Notes: generated by a model from the letters alone, not told the origin. Positions 1 through 9,580 are shown, numbered from the stretch's first letter. The stretch is 64,000 nt of DNA from Cohaesibacter celericrescens (GCF_002866925.1 NZ_PKUQ01000001.1:186001-250000); one strand, 5' to 3'. Made by a program: numbers and translations.

Positions 1-712
1 CACCTTCTTGCTGCTTGAATTCCTCTTTGATTTCCTTGATCGACATCTTTTGTTTTTCGTGCCAGCGGTTTTTCTGATAGAGAAAATCCATGCCAGCAAT
101 AACGGTCATCACAACGATCACACCGATCACCAATTGCAAAGACAAGCTCTGAATGAAGGGTAGCAAATCAATCGGATCCAGCCCCATCACAAGATCAAGC
201 TTGTCTCGTTGGGGATAGAGAATAAGCAGCATCAGCAAGGTCACAACGCTGAGTTTGGCCAACCCTTTGATGAAGTTGACAAGGCTCTCCTTGGAAAACA
301 GCCGCTTGAACCCGCTGGCAGGTGAAATCTTGGACAATTTTGGCTTTAGAGGCTCGGTGGAGAAGACAAATTTATGCTGGATAACGTTGCCCGCAACCGC
401 CATCGCCAGCAGCGCCAGCATAGGCAAAATAAGCACCCCCAACAGGGCATATCCAACCTCGGTCCAAATTTGCGCCAACAGCCCTCCATCCAAAGACAAC
501 TGATAGGAATTTTCAAAAAAGCCACTCAGGTTGGAGGCTACGCCCTTGGCGACATAGGTACCAAGTACCGCAACAACAAGGCCTGTGCCCATCATCGAGA
601 ACCAGGCCGACACTTCCTGACTTTTTGCCACATCACCTTTTTCGTGTGCGTCATCCAGACGCTTTTGCGTGGGCTCTTCTGTCTTTTCAGAGTCGTCATT
701 TTCTTCGGCCAA
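1..712 (-). CDS. flhB: Flagellar export apparatus protein FlhB (3' end beyond window)
   Basis: FlhB is the substrate-specificity switch of the flagellar type III export gate in the inner membrane. The reading frame opens with a TTG codon at 712-710. An in-frame TAG lies four codons upstream, and an AGGGGG ribosome-binding site sits about five bases before the TTG, so no other start is possible. The N-terminus carries the family signature EEPTQKRLDDAHEKGDVAKS, followed by hydrophobic membrane segments. About 237 residues are present of an expected 350-360, so the autocleavage NPTH site lies outside the window. It is the last gene seen of a minus-strand run with fliR and fliQ upstream. Confidence 0.93.
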   Translation of the reverse strand, partial: MAEENDDSEKTEEPTQKRLDDAHEKGDVAKSQEVSAWFSMMGTGLVVAVLGTYVAKGVASNLSGFFENSYQLSLDGGLLAQIWTEVGYALLGVLILPMLALLAMAVAGNVIQHKFVFSTEPLKPKLSKISPASGFKRLFSKESLVNFIKGLAKLSVVTLLMLLILYPQRDKLDLVMGLDPIDLLPFIQSLSLQLVIGVIVVMTVIAGMDFLYQKNRWHEKQKMSIKEIKEEFKQQEG

Positions 713-846
713 GTCAGCCCCCTAAAGCTATTCCAACGATCCTTCATCGCAGAAAGGCTGCAATCTTTCAAAACCAGACAGGTGCCGTCAACTTGGCACA
801 TCAGTCTGTCGTAGAAACCTTCGCACGTCCCCTGATTCCAGTATAG

Positions 847-1608
847 TCATCGCACAATAAACCTGCCGAGAACAGCTTCTATATGCCCCATATACCAGCT
901 CATCATTGAGACCAGCAGCATCATAAATAGCACGGTCCCGACCAAAATATTGGCAGGCATGGCAATAAAGAAAACTTGCAACTGCGGCATCAAGCGCGAC
1001 AACAACCCCAACCCAAAATAGAACACCAGACCATAGGCGATAAACGGCGATGACAATTTGAGGCCAACTATAAACGCATCGCCCAAAATCTGGGTGGCAT
1101 ATTCAGCAATGTCTCCAAGCGGCAACATTTGATTGACCGGAAACATCTCATAACTGTCATACATCGCGGCAATCATCAAATAATGCAAATTCGTGACAAA
1201 AATCAACGTGATCGCCAATGTACTCATAAAGGTATTCAGCTGAACCGTTTGTTGTCCTGTACTGGGATCAGGCCCCATGGCAAAACTCAAGCCCAATTGG
1301 AACGCTATGATTGTTGAGGCAATTTGCAGCGCCGCCATGATGAATTTAACCGACAGACCCAACACCGCCGCAATCAGCATTTCTTTGACCATAGCCGCCA
1401 CAATACCGACGAGCGTCACAGGAATGCTGCCATAATTGCTCGAAACCATAGGGAAAAATACTAAGGTGACCATCACAGCGAGAATCAGACGCATACGCAC
1501 AGACACCGCTCTTTCTGAAAAGCCGGGCATCAACATAAAAAGCGTACCGATACGCGAAAATATCAGAATAAAAATATAGGCGGTCTGCGGAAGAACATCG
1601 AACAGCAT
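847..1608 (-). CDS. fliR: Flagellar export gate protein FliR
   Basis: This 253-residue, very hydrophobic protein has the length and multi-helix profile of FliR, which forms the export gate of the flagellar basal body with FliP and FliQ. The N-terminus (MLFDVLPQTAYIFILIFSRI) is typical, and the conserved FAMGPDPSTGQQ stretch of FliR lies near residue 110. It lies between fliQ and flhB in one orientation, the usual order. The ribosome-binding site is weak, so translation may be coupled to fliQ, 34 bases upstream. Confidence 0.95.
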   Translation of the reverse strand: MLFDVLPQTAYIFILIFSRIGTLFMLMPGFSERAVSVRMRLILAVMVTLVFFPMVSSNYGSIPVTLVGIVAAMVKEMLIAAVLGLSVKFIMAALQIASTIIAFQLGLSFAMGPDPSTGQQTVQLNTFMSTLAITLIFVTNLHYLMIAAMYDSYEMFPVNQMLPLGDIAEYATQILGDAFIVGLKLSSPFIAYGLVFYFGLGLLSRLMPQLQVFFIAMPANILVGTVLFMMLLVSMMSWYMGHIEAVLGRFIVR

Positions 1609-1642
1609 AATTGGCTACGAGCCAGCGAGAGACGTTGCGCCT

Positions 1643-1906
1643 CTAACCTGTAATGGCCCGCTCCATCAACAAGCGCGTATAAGAACTGAGCGTCTCTCCC
1701 ACAAAGGGCATGGTGAGCAAGATCATTATAAAAATCGCGATAATCTTGGGAACGAACACCAATGTCATTTCCTGAATTTGCGTCAAAGCCTGAAACAACG
1801 CAATCACAACACCGACAAGAAGGCCCACAACCATAATAGGGCCGGACACCTTGATCAGAACCCAAATCCCTTCACGACCTAAGTCAAGCACCTCAGGACC
1901 CGTCAT
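1643..1906 (-). CDS. fliQ: Flagellar export gate protein FliQ
   Basis: This 87-residue protein has two membrane helices (about residues 15-40 and 50-75), matching FliQ in length and layout. The segment VGVVIALFQALTQIQEMTL is the conserved core of the family. FliQ assembles with FliP and FliR into the helical export gate. The start is set by a strong AGGAGG ribosome-binding site seven bases before the ATG at 1906. It belongs to the flgBC-fliEQR-flhB run. Confidence 0.96.
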   Translation of the reverse strand: MTGPEVLDLGREGIWVLIKVSGPIMVVGLLVGVVIALFQALTQIQEMTLVFVPKIIAIFIMILLTMPFVGETLSSYTRLLMERAITG

Positions 1907-1979
1907 ATCAGGCCTCCTTCACAGCATTGGCGGCAACTGCCGCCATTGGCCTAATACACCACATGCAAAGCAACTCGAT

Positions 1980-2300
1980 TCAGATCGACATACGCATAAC
2001 TTCTTCATAAGCTGAAATCATGCGGTCCCGAACGGAAACCATCGTTTCCAGAGCCACTTCAGTTTCGGCAACGGCCGTTACAACATCCACTACATCGGCT
2101 TTGCCATGAACCATGGCTGAAGTTGTCTTTTCGGCAACCTGCCCTTTGTCCAAAACCCCCATCACCCCTTCTTTGACCATTGCGCCAAAGTCAGTGTTGG
2201 TATCGGCTGCCTTTTGCAGTGTGTTATCCGATTGTGCCTGATTCGTAAGCCGCTGGGCTAGATTATATGCATTGGCGGCTGTCAGAGATGTGTTGAGCAT
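1980..2300 (-). CDS. fliE: Flagellar hook-basal body complex protein FliE
   Basis: FliE joins the MS ring and export gate to the rod. The protein is 106 residues, a normal length. The C-terminal half (VAETEVALETMVSVRDRMIS, then AYEEVMRMSI) carries the family's conserved helix. An AGAAGAG ribosome-binding site precedes the ATG at 2300. It lies between flgC and fliQ, as in most flagellar clusters. Confidence 0.95.
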   Translation of the reverse strand: MLNTSLTAANAYNLAQRLTNQAQSDNTLQKAADTNTDFGAMVKEGVMGVLDKGQVAEKTTSAMVHGKADVVDVVTAVAETEVALETMVSVRDRMISAYEEVMRMSI

Positions 2301-2362
2301 GATATTTCTCTTCTGGCCCTAAGCGGGCAAATGTCAAAAAGGATTAAGAGCTGACCTCAAAG

Positions 2363-2773
2363 TCAGGCCTTGAGAATTTCGAGGGTTTTCAAAACCATGG
2401 AACGGGTGGAACTCACCACATTCAAGTTCGCTTGATAACTCCGCTGGGCCTGCTGCAAGTCCGTCATCTCAACCAGAGAATTGACGTTGGGCAACTTGAC
2501 ATAGCCGTTTTGATCGGCAGCAGGATGCCCTGGTTCAAACCGTGTGCGGAAGTCAGATTTGTCCGGCAGGACTCGCCCCATTTCCACGGTTTTCGCATCT
2601 AGTTTGCGATCAAAGTGGGATTCAAATGAGGGAATCTGCCGCCGGTAAGGGTCACCGCCCGGATTACGGGAAGTGGAATCAGCATTGGCGATATTCTCCG
2701 AAATCACCCGCATTCGCCCACTTTGGGCACGCAGGCCGGAAGCTGCAATCATGATCGATTTCAGAAAGTCCAT
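2363..2773 (-). CDS. flgC: Flagellar proximal rod protein FlgC
   Basis: FlgC is a proximal rod subunit of the flagellar axis. The N-terminal rod/hook motif is clear: ASGLRAQSGRMRVISENIAN at about residues 9-28. The C-terminal axial helix is near residues 103-136. The ATG at 2773 is chosen because an AAAGGAAA ribosome-binding site lies just upstream and the resulting 136 residues match the family. An in-frame start at 2797 would add eight residues that the family lacks. The gene follows flgB by 52 bases. Confidence 0.95.
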   Translation of the reverse strand: MDFLKSIMIAASGLRAQSGRMRVISENIANADSTSRNPGGDPYRRQIPSFESHFDRKLDAKTVEMGRVLPDKSDFRTRFEPGHPAADQNGYVKLPNVNSLVEMTDLQQAQRSYQANLNVVSSTRSMVLKTLEILKA

Positions 2774-2824
2774 TGTATTTCCTTTGCTCTCAGCCACCGC
2801 TCAAGAAGCGCATTAAAACGTGTA

Positions 2825-3232
2825 CTAACGGCGTTGACCCGCTGTCCTGATCAGGCCCAGGCCCTTCGAATAAAGGCTTGTTGCAGCTTGATAGTCCAAT
2901 TGGTTGGCTGTCACTTTCATCATCTGCTCTTCAAGCACCACAGTGTTGCCCTCTGGCGTAATCTCAAAACCATCCACTTTTTTGCCTGCCAACGATCCAT
3001 CCGGGAAAATCGATTTGCCCTGTAGATGGTGAGAATTGGTAACCCGCGTTTCCAATCCGCCGGTTTGAAATGGTTTCAAAGCCTGATTGAACTTGAATTC
3101 TTTCAGATCCCGCGCCCTATAGTTAGGCGAGTCAGCATTGGCCACATTTTCTGAAAGCACACGCTGACGCGTTTGATGCCAATGCATCTTATTGCGTAGC
3201 ATGGAAAAGAAATTCATGTCCCCGAGTGCCAA
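2825..3232 (-). CDS. flgB: Flagellar proximal rod protein FlgB
   Basis: FlgB is a proximal rod subunit. The 135-residue protein has the motif RQRVLSENVANADSPNYRAR in its N-terminal part and the C-terminal axial segment around residues 110-130. The start shown is TTG (3232-3230), with GAGG about nine bases upstream. An ATG five codons later (3217) with GGGG four bases upstream is an alternative. It is the first gene of the flgB-flgC-fliE-fliQ-fliR-flhB run. A CtrA-like box lies about 85 bases upstream. Confidence 0.93.
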   Translation of the reverse strand: MALGDMNFFSMLRNKMHWHQTRQRVLSENVANADSPNYRARDLKEFKFNQALKPFQTGGLETRVTNSHHLQGKSIFPDGSLAGKKVDGFEITPEGNTVVLEEQMMKVTANQLDYQAATSLYSKGLGLIRTAGQRR

Positions 3233-3295
3233 CGGTTTGCCTCTTCAATTCGTGCGAAAAATCAGTGTATTGCCAGATGTCGTCATAGTCGTTAA

Positions 3296-3308
3296 GGCAA
3301 ATTTTGCC
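3296..3308. promoter_or_regulatory. 13-bp palindrome in the flgB/fliO intergenic region
   Basis: The sequence GGCAAATTTTGCC is a perfect inverted repeat (GGCAAA-T-TTTGCC) midway between the divergent flgB and fliO genes. Two related A-tract palindromes lie further right: CGGC-A5-GCCG at 3358-3370, and GGCA...TGCC at 3394-3413. An operator is possible. The protein that would bind it is unknown. Confidence 0.35.
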
Positions 3309-3316
3309 TACCATAT

Positions 3317-3333
3317 GGTTAACGAGTTATTAA
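3317..3333 (-). promoter_or_regulatory. CtrA-type box upstream of flgB
   Basis: On the minus strand the sequence reads TTAATAACTCGTTAACC, a perfect TTAA-N7-TTAAC match to the CtrA consensus known from Caulobacter and Rhizobiales. It lies about 85 bases upstream of flgB. Early (class II) flagellar operons are classic direct CtrA targets, so control of flgB and possibly the divergent fliO-fliP is inferred. The 306-base interval 3233-3538 holds no gene. Confidence 0.6.
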
Positions 3334-3538
3334 CGCCGCAGAAACTTTATCCGCAATCGGCAAAAAGCCGCCATTTTGTTGCGCACACCGATAGGCAAAA
3401 ATTGCAAAATGCCTTGTAAAGACCGAGCAAATTATTTCAATAAGGTTAAAATGACCGTGCGAAAAGAGATTCGCTTGCAGACATGCCGGACCTCACCGAC
3501 CAAGCGAGGCCAGCGAGAAATGAAGATTGGAAGCACCC

Positions 3539-4705
3539 ATGCCCCAAGATAATCTAAACTATCTTGTACTCGTTGTTTTTGGACTTGGAGTCGTCCTTTT
3601 GCTGATTTTTGCCCTAACGTGGGTGCTCAAGAAAGTCAGCGTCGTGTCCGCACGCATTGCCAGAGACGGTGAAGATCCTCGCCTTTCCATTAGGGAAGCC
3701 GTACAGGTTGACCACAAGAGGCGCTTGGTTTTGGTTCGCCGTGATCAAGTTGAACATTTGCTCCTGATCGGTGGAGAGAATGATCTCCTCGTGGAGCATC
3801 ACATTCCGCAGCAGCCTTTTGCCCAGAGCCCGGCAGTCCAGAGCCCGGCAGCACAGCAGCCCACATCTCAACTCCCCTTTGGCCAACATCCAGCACAACC
3901 ACGCACAGTCGCTCAGCCTCAAAGACCGCTTCCCCCGCAATCAGCCGCAGGACCCGTGCCAGGTACGCCGTTAGCAAAATCCCAGACATCACTCCGGCCA
4001 CAGACACCACAAGCATCAACCTCAGCCAATACCGCCTCGACCGCACGCCCTGCACCTGCGGTCAAGGCGAGCATGAGCGATGAACAGCCCGAGAAACCTA
4101 CACTTGCCAAGAGTGCAGCCATACTGGCAACGACAGCCTCATCCTCTCTGCTTGGCCGAGGCCGCTCGAATGACACAGACTCGACCGACACCAAAGCTGA
4201 GACCCCTGCTAAAGCCACGGCGCCACAGGCAACACAAAGCAATCCACCTCAGCCTGAAGCCCCTAAAGCGGCCTCCAAAGAAAACGACCAAACAAACAGC
4301 AAAACAGCCGACAACAATCAAATAGAAACACCTGCGCCAACACAGATCAAAGCGCCGGCAATTCCTCCACAAATGCAGAATGAGCCACAGTGGACCGCAC
4401 CAGAGAGCTATCAGCAGAACAGCAAACCGGCGGCCCCCGCAGTGAGAACAGAAAGCAAAGTCCAGTCTGCCTCGTCTAACGATGCCAGACCCGATGCCAG
4501 AACCGGTGGAGTTGATGCGCCGCGCACGACCAGTGGATCAGGCGAGTTTGCTCAACCACAACAGCCACAACAACCAAAGCTCTCTCAGAGCGATAGTGAA
4601 GCAAACCTGAAAAAATCTCCAAACTCCCAAGCAGCGCCTGAAAAATCCTATGATGACGAAATCAATCGTTTGCTCAGTGAACTGTCAGGCGACAACAAAA
4701 GATGA
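3539..4705 (+). CDS. fliO: FliO-type flagellar biosynthesis protein with long low-complexity tail
   Basis: FliO is a chaperone for assembly of the FliP ring in the inner membrane. Residues 1-90 match FliO: one membrane helix (about 8-30) followed by a small cytoplasmic domain with KRRLVLVRRDQVEHLLLIGG. Residues 95-370 are a Pro/Gln/Ala/Ser/Thr-rich, apparently disordered tail. The protein ends with a short charged helix (YDDEINRLLSELSG). The ATG at 3539 has GGAAG five bases upstream; a TTG at 3527 has none. The stop overlaps the fliP start (ATGA), which supports the FliO assignment. At 388 residues it is far longer than the usual 100-150. Confidence 0.85.
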   Translation: MPQDNLNYLVLVVFGLGVVLLLIFALTWVLKKVSVVSARIARDGEDPRLSIREAVQVDHKRRLVLVRRDQVEHLLLIGGENDLLVEHHIPQQPFAQSPAVQSPAAQQPTSQLPFGQHPAQPRTVAQPQRPLPPQSAAGPVPGTPLAKSQTSLRPQTPQASTSANTASTARPAPAVKASMSDEQPEKPTLAKSAAILATTASSSLLGRGRSNDTDSTDTKAETPAKATAPQATQSNPPQPEAPKAASKENDQTNSKTADNNQIETPAPTQIKAPAIPPQMQNEPQWTAPESYQQNSKPAAPAVRTESKVQSASSNDARPDARTGGVDAPRTTSGSGEFAQPQQPQQPKLSQSDSEANLKKSPNSQAAPEKSYDDEINRLLSELSGDNKR

Positions 4706-5526
4706 CCAAAGCAACTTTGACCGCTCGTCACGAAACGGACGAGCCGCATAGGGCGCCACGAACCAAGCGCCTGTCGCGTAGCATGCGCATTTGCGGCTGG
4801 CTATTGCTGGTGGGTATAGCAGGTTTGGTAACACTGTTGTCTAATCCAGCCATGGCTCAACAAATGACCATCGGCTTTGGTGACGACATCACGCTCACCG
4901 AACGCGCCATGCAATTGGTCGCCCTGATCACGGTTCTATCACTGGCTCCGTCGATTTTAATAATGGTGACTTCATTCACGCGCATTGTCGTGGTTTTGTC
5001 CCTTCTTCGCTCCGCAATAGGCTTGCAAACTGCGCCTCCAAACACTGTCATGGTCAGTCTGGCGCTGTTTTTGACGGCCTTTATTATGGCCCCCACCTTC
5101 GAAGAGGCTTACACCACCGGTATTGAGCCACTCGTGGCTGGCAGCATCGAAATACCGGAAGCCTTTGAACTGTCAGCAAAGCCGTTTCACACTTTCATGC
5201 GGCAGCATGTGAGAGAAAATGATCTGGCACTGTTTCTCGATATCGCAAGACAGGAAACACCAGAAACTCCAGAGGACATCAGCCTGCGCGTGCTTGTTCC
5301 GGCATTCATGATCAGCGAATTGAGACGCGCTTTTGAAATTGGCTTTCTTGTCTTTCTACCGTTCATCATTATCGATTTGGTTGTCGCTTCGATCTTGATG
5401 TCTATGGGCATGATGATGCTGCCACCTGTCGTGATTTCTCTGCCGTTCAAACTGATTTTCTTTGTTTTGGTGGATGGTTGGAACCTGATCACAGGGTCAC
5501 TGGTGAAAAGCTTTTTGGGCTCATAG
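4702..5526 (+). CDS. fliP: Flagellar export gate protein FliP
   Basis: FliP is the main ring subunit of the export gate. The 274-residue protein contains the family hallmarks SFTRIVVVLSLLRSAIGLQ and LRVLVPAFMISELRRAFEIG, plus four hydrophobic membrane segments. A hydrophobic stretch at residues 31-52 ending in AMAQQ looks like the cleavable signal peptide found in many FliP proteins. It is preceded by about 27 polar residues, so an internal ATG at codon 28 is an alternative start. It overlaps fliO by four bases. Confidence 0.96.
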   Translation: MTKATLTARHETDEPHRAPRTKRLSRSMRICGWLLLVGIAGLVTLLSNPAMAQQMTIGFGDDITLTERAMQLVALITVLSLAPSILIMVTSFTRIVVVLSLLRSAIGLQTAPPNTVMVSLALFLTAFIMAPTFEEAYTTGIEPLVAGSIEIPEAFELSAKPFHTFMRQHVRENDLALFLDIARQETPETPEDISLRVLVPAFMISELRRAFEIGFLVFLPFIIIDLVVASILMSMGMMMLPPVVISLPFKLIFFVLVDGWNLITGSLVKSFLGS

Positions 5527-5561
5527 ACTTTGCACCAGCCCGCGATAGTATTTGGACAAGA

Positions 5562-8500
5562 TCAGACTTGAGGCGTCGTCGGTGCATCAGATTTTGGTGC
5601 CAAACCAGCGGGATCAGCATTGGTCACGGCGTCAGCATTATCCGAACTGTTGCCGGTGTTGAGATAACGCGCACGGTACTCTTTTAAAAACCGTTCCATC
5701 GTGTCGATACCGGCAATTTCCTGTGCAATGGCCTGAAACTCCTGTCCATCGCGTTGGATTGGCAGGGTCACAACATCAAACGCCCCAGACACCGAGGTGT
5801 TGGACATACGTTCAGCATATTTACGCCGCAAACGATCCAACCCAAGCTTGTCGTCGGCCAGACTATAAGCAATCCCGGCTCGCAATATATTGGTCTGCTC
5901 ACCCTGATCAAGGCTGTTGGCACTGCTCCAGCGTTCACCAAGCATCAATTCTATTTGCTCTGCTGCATCTTGCCACCGTTTTGCTCGCCACATGATGTCA
6001 GCCCGCAGCTGATCAATATCTTCCCCTTCCAGCGGCTTGAGAAGATCCAACGCAAGACTGACCTTGTTCAACTCAGCCAGCGCTTTGGCTTCCACCAAAC
6101 GCCGCTGTCTTTCAAGAGACAATGGTAACTGCGATTGACGGGTTCGTCTTAACGTATCCAGAGCCAAATTGGGTTTGCTATCCAACAAATAGATCAATGC
6201 CAGATCCGCAGCGATCTGTGACCGAGCTGCACCCTTCAACCTGTTTTCCACCTGATGCTTCAAAAGATCTGCGGCGCGATCCAACAAATCAACTTCCACC
6301 AGCTTATCAGCCAAACGACGCACCATTTCGTCGCCTCGCCGACCAACTGGCGTCAACTCACGAAAATCATAATAGAGGGAAAGCGCCTTGATGGCCGACA
6401 AACCTTTGACTTCTCCATCCAAAAACAGAGAAGAAAAAACCGCATTCATTTCTTCTTGCAGAACACGCGAGATATCGGAGTTGGGATTGGAACTCGCTGT
6501 AGACTTCAAGGTTTCAAAGGCACTGCGAAACGCGCCCTTATCGACATAAAAATGGGCAAGCGAACGCAAAGCATTCAGCTCGACATCATCGCCTCGCCAA
6601 ATCGCAGTCAGGCTTTCAAGTTCATCAATAGCCTCGTCAACATCGATCACATTCTCCTGCTGCCGCAGTTTGATATCTTGCAACCAAGCATCGTTGGCAA
6701 TGGGCAAATATTTTGTTTCCCGCGCAGCGTTAAACGATTCAAAGGCTTCCTTTGGCTGGTTACGGGCAACGGCAATTTTCCCGCGCAACAGATTAAAGCG
6801 GGCGATGCCTTCTTTATCGAGATAAGTCGGATTGATCTCAGCCAAAGCAGCCGAACCACGGTCAAACTGTTGGTCAAGAAGAGAAATTTCCACACCATCA
6901 AGCAGCAACATTTGGCGCACTTTGTTGCCATAGTCACTGGCAACCGTTGATGCCAAATCCAGCGCATCCTCGGCCTCTCGCCAGCGACCAGAACGCGCTG
7001 CAGCCAACCCTCGCCAGACAGAAGCATCGGGGTCATTAAGAAATTCAGGATGGTTCAAGCGTCGATAGGCCGAATCTGGTCGCCCCGCAAACACTTCGGC
7101 GGCTGAGAAAAGCGTACGAAATTCCTTCCCTCGTGCAAATTCAGGTGCAGACTGTTCAATCATCTGAAGATGGCCCAGTGCCTCAAACGCATACCCGTTG
7201 GCGACCAGTAATTTGGCCAAGGCCATTTGGCTCTGGATTGCCATCAGATCATCAAGCTTGGACAATTTACGTTCCAATTCTTGACGTTGGCGAATAAAGA
7301 TTACAGGGGTCTTTGCGACGGATTTGTCCAAATCCAGAAATGTTTCTCTGGTTTTGCCCTGATTGCTTGTTAGGGAACTGACATCAATTTTACTGACTTC
7401 AGAATTGGACAAGGATAGTCCACTAACCGAACTGATATAGACAAAACCCTCATCACGTGCGACTTGCAAATCATCCACATGCTGGGAAACAGCAATCCCG
7501 TGAGCAGATATCAAAGTTGAAAAATCGACGAATCGTTGCGCTTTAACAAAACCGCGTGCAGGCCCAAGCCCCGTAACAACATGCAACGTCTCTCCCGTTT
7601 CTGGATCGCGCAACTGCAATAAAGAGCCAACAGTATCGAACTTGACGCGCATAGCAGTGCGGCCACCGCTTATCTTTGTTCTGACCATATGCAAGGGCTT
7701 TGTCGGCTCGACGACCAGATCTCCGATCGTCAGCAACCAACCGTAGCCCTCTGGCGAAAATGTCACCAACCGGGAATTTTTCAACGGCACTCTCAAGACC
7801 GCGATGTTACCAGATCGCCAGACTTCCAGATCATCCGCCATGGACGCCAGATACTGTTTCGCACCAGTTACATCCAGATCCAGCGTCGTATCAAACACGG
7901 CCCAGATCACGCCGTTCTTGCGGAACACAGCTGAGGCTGTGGGGTTCTTGAACGGAAAATACAGTCTTACGGAACGACCAAAGGTTTTGGCTTCCACATG
8001 CAAGGCTTGCGAAGACAGGTCCTCTCCCGTGCCATTCATGCGCTCGGCATTGCCTCGTTCGGGAGCGGGAGCTGGTGTGAATTCAGGCGCAGGTGCCGGC
8101 TGAAGAACATCTTGAACTGCCGATGTAACAAGCACGGTATCCGCAGCCGGGATAACCTCATTCACAACTGGCAATGGCGTCTCAACCTTGGCTTCAGGCT
8201 TGGGCTGAGGCATTCCCATAGCAGGAGTTTGCTGTTGAGTAGGCGCTTGACTTGTCGTTTGCCCGGTCACTTGGGTCGGAACAATCGGCTTGGTAACCTG
8301 TGCATTGGTAAAGAGCGAGGCATTTTCGTCCGGTTTATTGGGTCCGGGCCCAATAATGAGCCGCGTTTCCTTGGAAGAACCACCAATGCGCTCGCCAACA
8401 CCATCAATATTAGTTTGAGGCAGAAGGGAACCATCAGCGGCAATCAGGTCAACACCACGCGCGACCAATACGCCAGTATCTCCGGGTTTGGATACAGCCC

Positions 8501-9503
8501 GCGTGATATGATCCTCAACACTCTTGGCCGCGAACAAGTCCTTGTCACCCGTAATATCAACGATATAGGCATTATCTTCGCGAAAAGCCCGCACATCGGC
8601 ATTTTTCGCCACTTCAAGGGTAAATTTGGCCCGCCCATTCTCCATAATCATCCGCATATCTTGCACCAGCGATGGCAAAGAAGCACGGATCTCGGACAAA
8701 TCAACATTCGTTGCGTGATTGAAAAACAGATTTACCTGCTTTCCCTCTCGTTCAAATGTTGAATCAAAAGGAATGTTCCAGACAAAAGCAAACCGAGAAA
8801 AGGTAGGATGATCCCCAATACGGATATCAAGTTTAGGCTGAATGCGAGTTGCTTTGCTTGCCTGCTCCAAAGAGCGAGCACGCCGCAACGCCTCCTCGGC
8901 CCGATTGGCAAGCTCAGTCACGACTTCAGACGGCAAAGAAGGCGGCAATCCTGCCCAGTTTCGGGGCAATAGATCGATGAACAAACGTTCGCCCGCTTCC
9001 ATCGTATTGACGCGCACATTCTCTTTGAGTGCAATGCGAATGCCTTTGCCATCGGGATCCAGACGCGCAATCGAAATGTAATCGGACAATGCACGAGATA
9101 AGGCCGTCACCGCGCCAGACTTCATGCGTTCGTCGAAGCGAATGACAAAAATGCTGTTATCTTGCTTGATCGAGTAACCGGGCAGCAAATTTCGACCCGA
9201 AAAATTCAGGACAACGCGGCCAAAACCATTCTCTTGAGATGGACTGATGATCAGTTCGCCAACATCAGCCGGAGACTGCTGGGCATGGACCACTTGAGAA
9301 CCGGTCATACCACTGGCAAAGATCAAAGCAGCGGTAAAAAGCATCAAAATCATAGCCCGACACACAACATCAACCGCGCGGCTTTGAGAGCCTCGCTGGG
9401 TCAACTTGCTTCGCTGAGCTGGTATCGACATATACTGTATCCGCATCAACAGATCTCTGATCCTGGAAAGATTGGGCACATGGAAAGGCCAACCTGACGA
9501 CAT
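5562..9503 (-). CDS. Giant exported TPR protein of the motE-fliM-fliL block
   Basis: This 1313-residue protein opens with a hydrophobic export signal (about residues 50-72, ending in VVHAQQ). An N-terminal region of about 400 residues has beta-rich segments (VVLNFSGRNLLPGYSI, IFVIRFDERMKSGAV). A Pro/Gln-rich linker follows, then a second beta-rich stretch, then a helical C-terminal half with tetratricopeptide-like repeats (AKLLVANGYAFEALGHLQMI, FNLLRGKIAVARNQPKEAFE). It is predicted to be periplasmic. It directly follows motE, whose Rhizobium product is a periplasmic chaperone for the motility protein MotC, so a motor or basal-body scaffold role is inferred only. Starts at 9503 and 9431 both have weak ribosome-binding sites. 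Confidence 0.8.
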   Translation of the reverse strand: MSSGWPFHVPNLSRIRDLLMRIQYMSIPAQRSKLTQRGSQSRAVDVVCRAMILMLFTAALIFASGMTGSQVVHAQQSPADVGELIISPSQENGFGRVVLNFSGRNLLPGYSIKQDNSIFVIRFDERMKSGAVTALSRALSDYISIARLDPDGKGIRIALKENVRVNTMEAGERLFIDLLPRNWAGLPPSLPSEVVTELANRAEEALRRARSLEQASKATRIQPKLDIRIGDHPTFSRFAFVWNIPFDSTFEREGKQVNLFFNHATNVDLSEIRASLPSLVQDMRMIMENGRAKFTLEVAKNADVRAFREDNAYIVDITGDKDLFAAKSVEDHITRAVSKPGDTGVLVARGVDLIAADGSLLPQTNIDGVGERIGGSSKETRLIIGPGPNKPDENASLFTNAQVTKPIVPTQVTGQTTSQAPTQQQTPAMGMPQPKPEAKVETPLPVVNEVIPAADTVLVTSAVQDVLQPAPAPEFTPAPAPERGNAERMNGTGEDLSSQALHVEAKTFGRSVRLYFPFKNPTASAVFRKNGVIWAVFDTTLDLDVTGAKQYLASMADDLEVWRSGNIAVLRVPLKNSRLVTFSPEGYGWLLTIGDLVVEPTKPLHMVRTKISGGRTAMRVKFDTVGSLLQLRDPETGETLHVVTGLGPARGFVKAQRFVDFSTLISAHGIAVSQHVDDLQVARDEGFVYISSVSGLSLSNSEVSKIDVSSLTSNQGKTRETFLDLDKSVAKTPVIFIRQRQELERKLSKLDDLMAIQSQMALAKLLVANGYAFEALGHLQMIEQSAPEFARGKEFRTLFSAAEVFAGRPDSAYRRLNHPEFLNDPDASVWRGLAAARSGRWREAEDALDLASTVASDYGNKVRQMLLLDGVEISLLDQQFDRGSAALAEINPTYLDKEGIARFNLLRGKIAVARNQPKEAFESFNAARETKYLPIANDAWLQDIKLRQQENVIDVDEAIDELESLTAIWRGDDVELNALRSLAHFYVDKGAFRSAFETLKSTASSNPNSDISRVLQEEMNAVFSSLFLDGEVKGLSAIKALSLYYDFRELTPVGRRGDEMVRRLADKLVEVDLLDRAADLLKHQVENRLKGAARSQIAADLALIYLLDSKPNLALDTLRRTRQSQLPLSLERQRRLVEAKALAELNKVSLALDLLKPLEGEDIDQLRADIMWRAKRWQDAAEQIELMLGERWSSANSLDQGEQTNILRAGIAYSLADDKLGLDRLRRKYAERMSNTSVSGAFDVVTLPIQRDGQEFQAIAQEIAGIDTMERFLKEYRARYLNTGNSSDNADAVTNADPAGLAPKSDAPTTPQV

Positions 9504-9580
9504 TGGAGACCACTATAAGCTCAAATGCTTTATCGTCACTTACCAAGACCAATAAAGAAATCCACCCTAAATTGGCAAAC

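Noticed and set aside
7998..8762. 254-codon plus-strand frame inside the giant TPR gene
   Set aside because: Arg/Leu-rich shadow frame; the minus-strand protein has an export signal and repeats.
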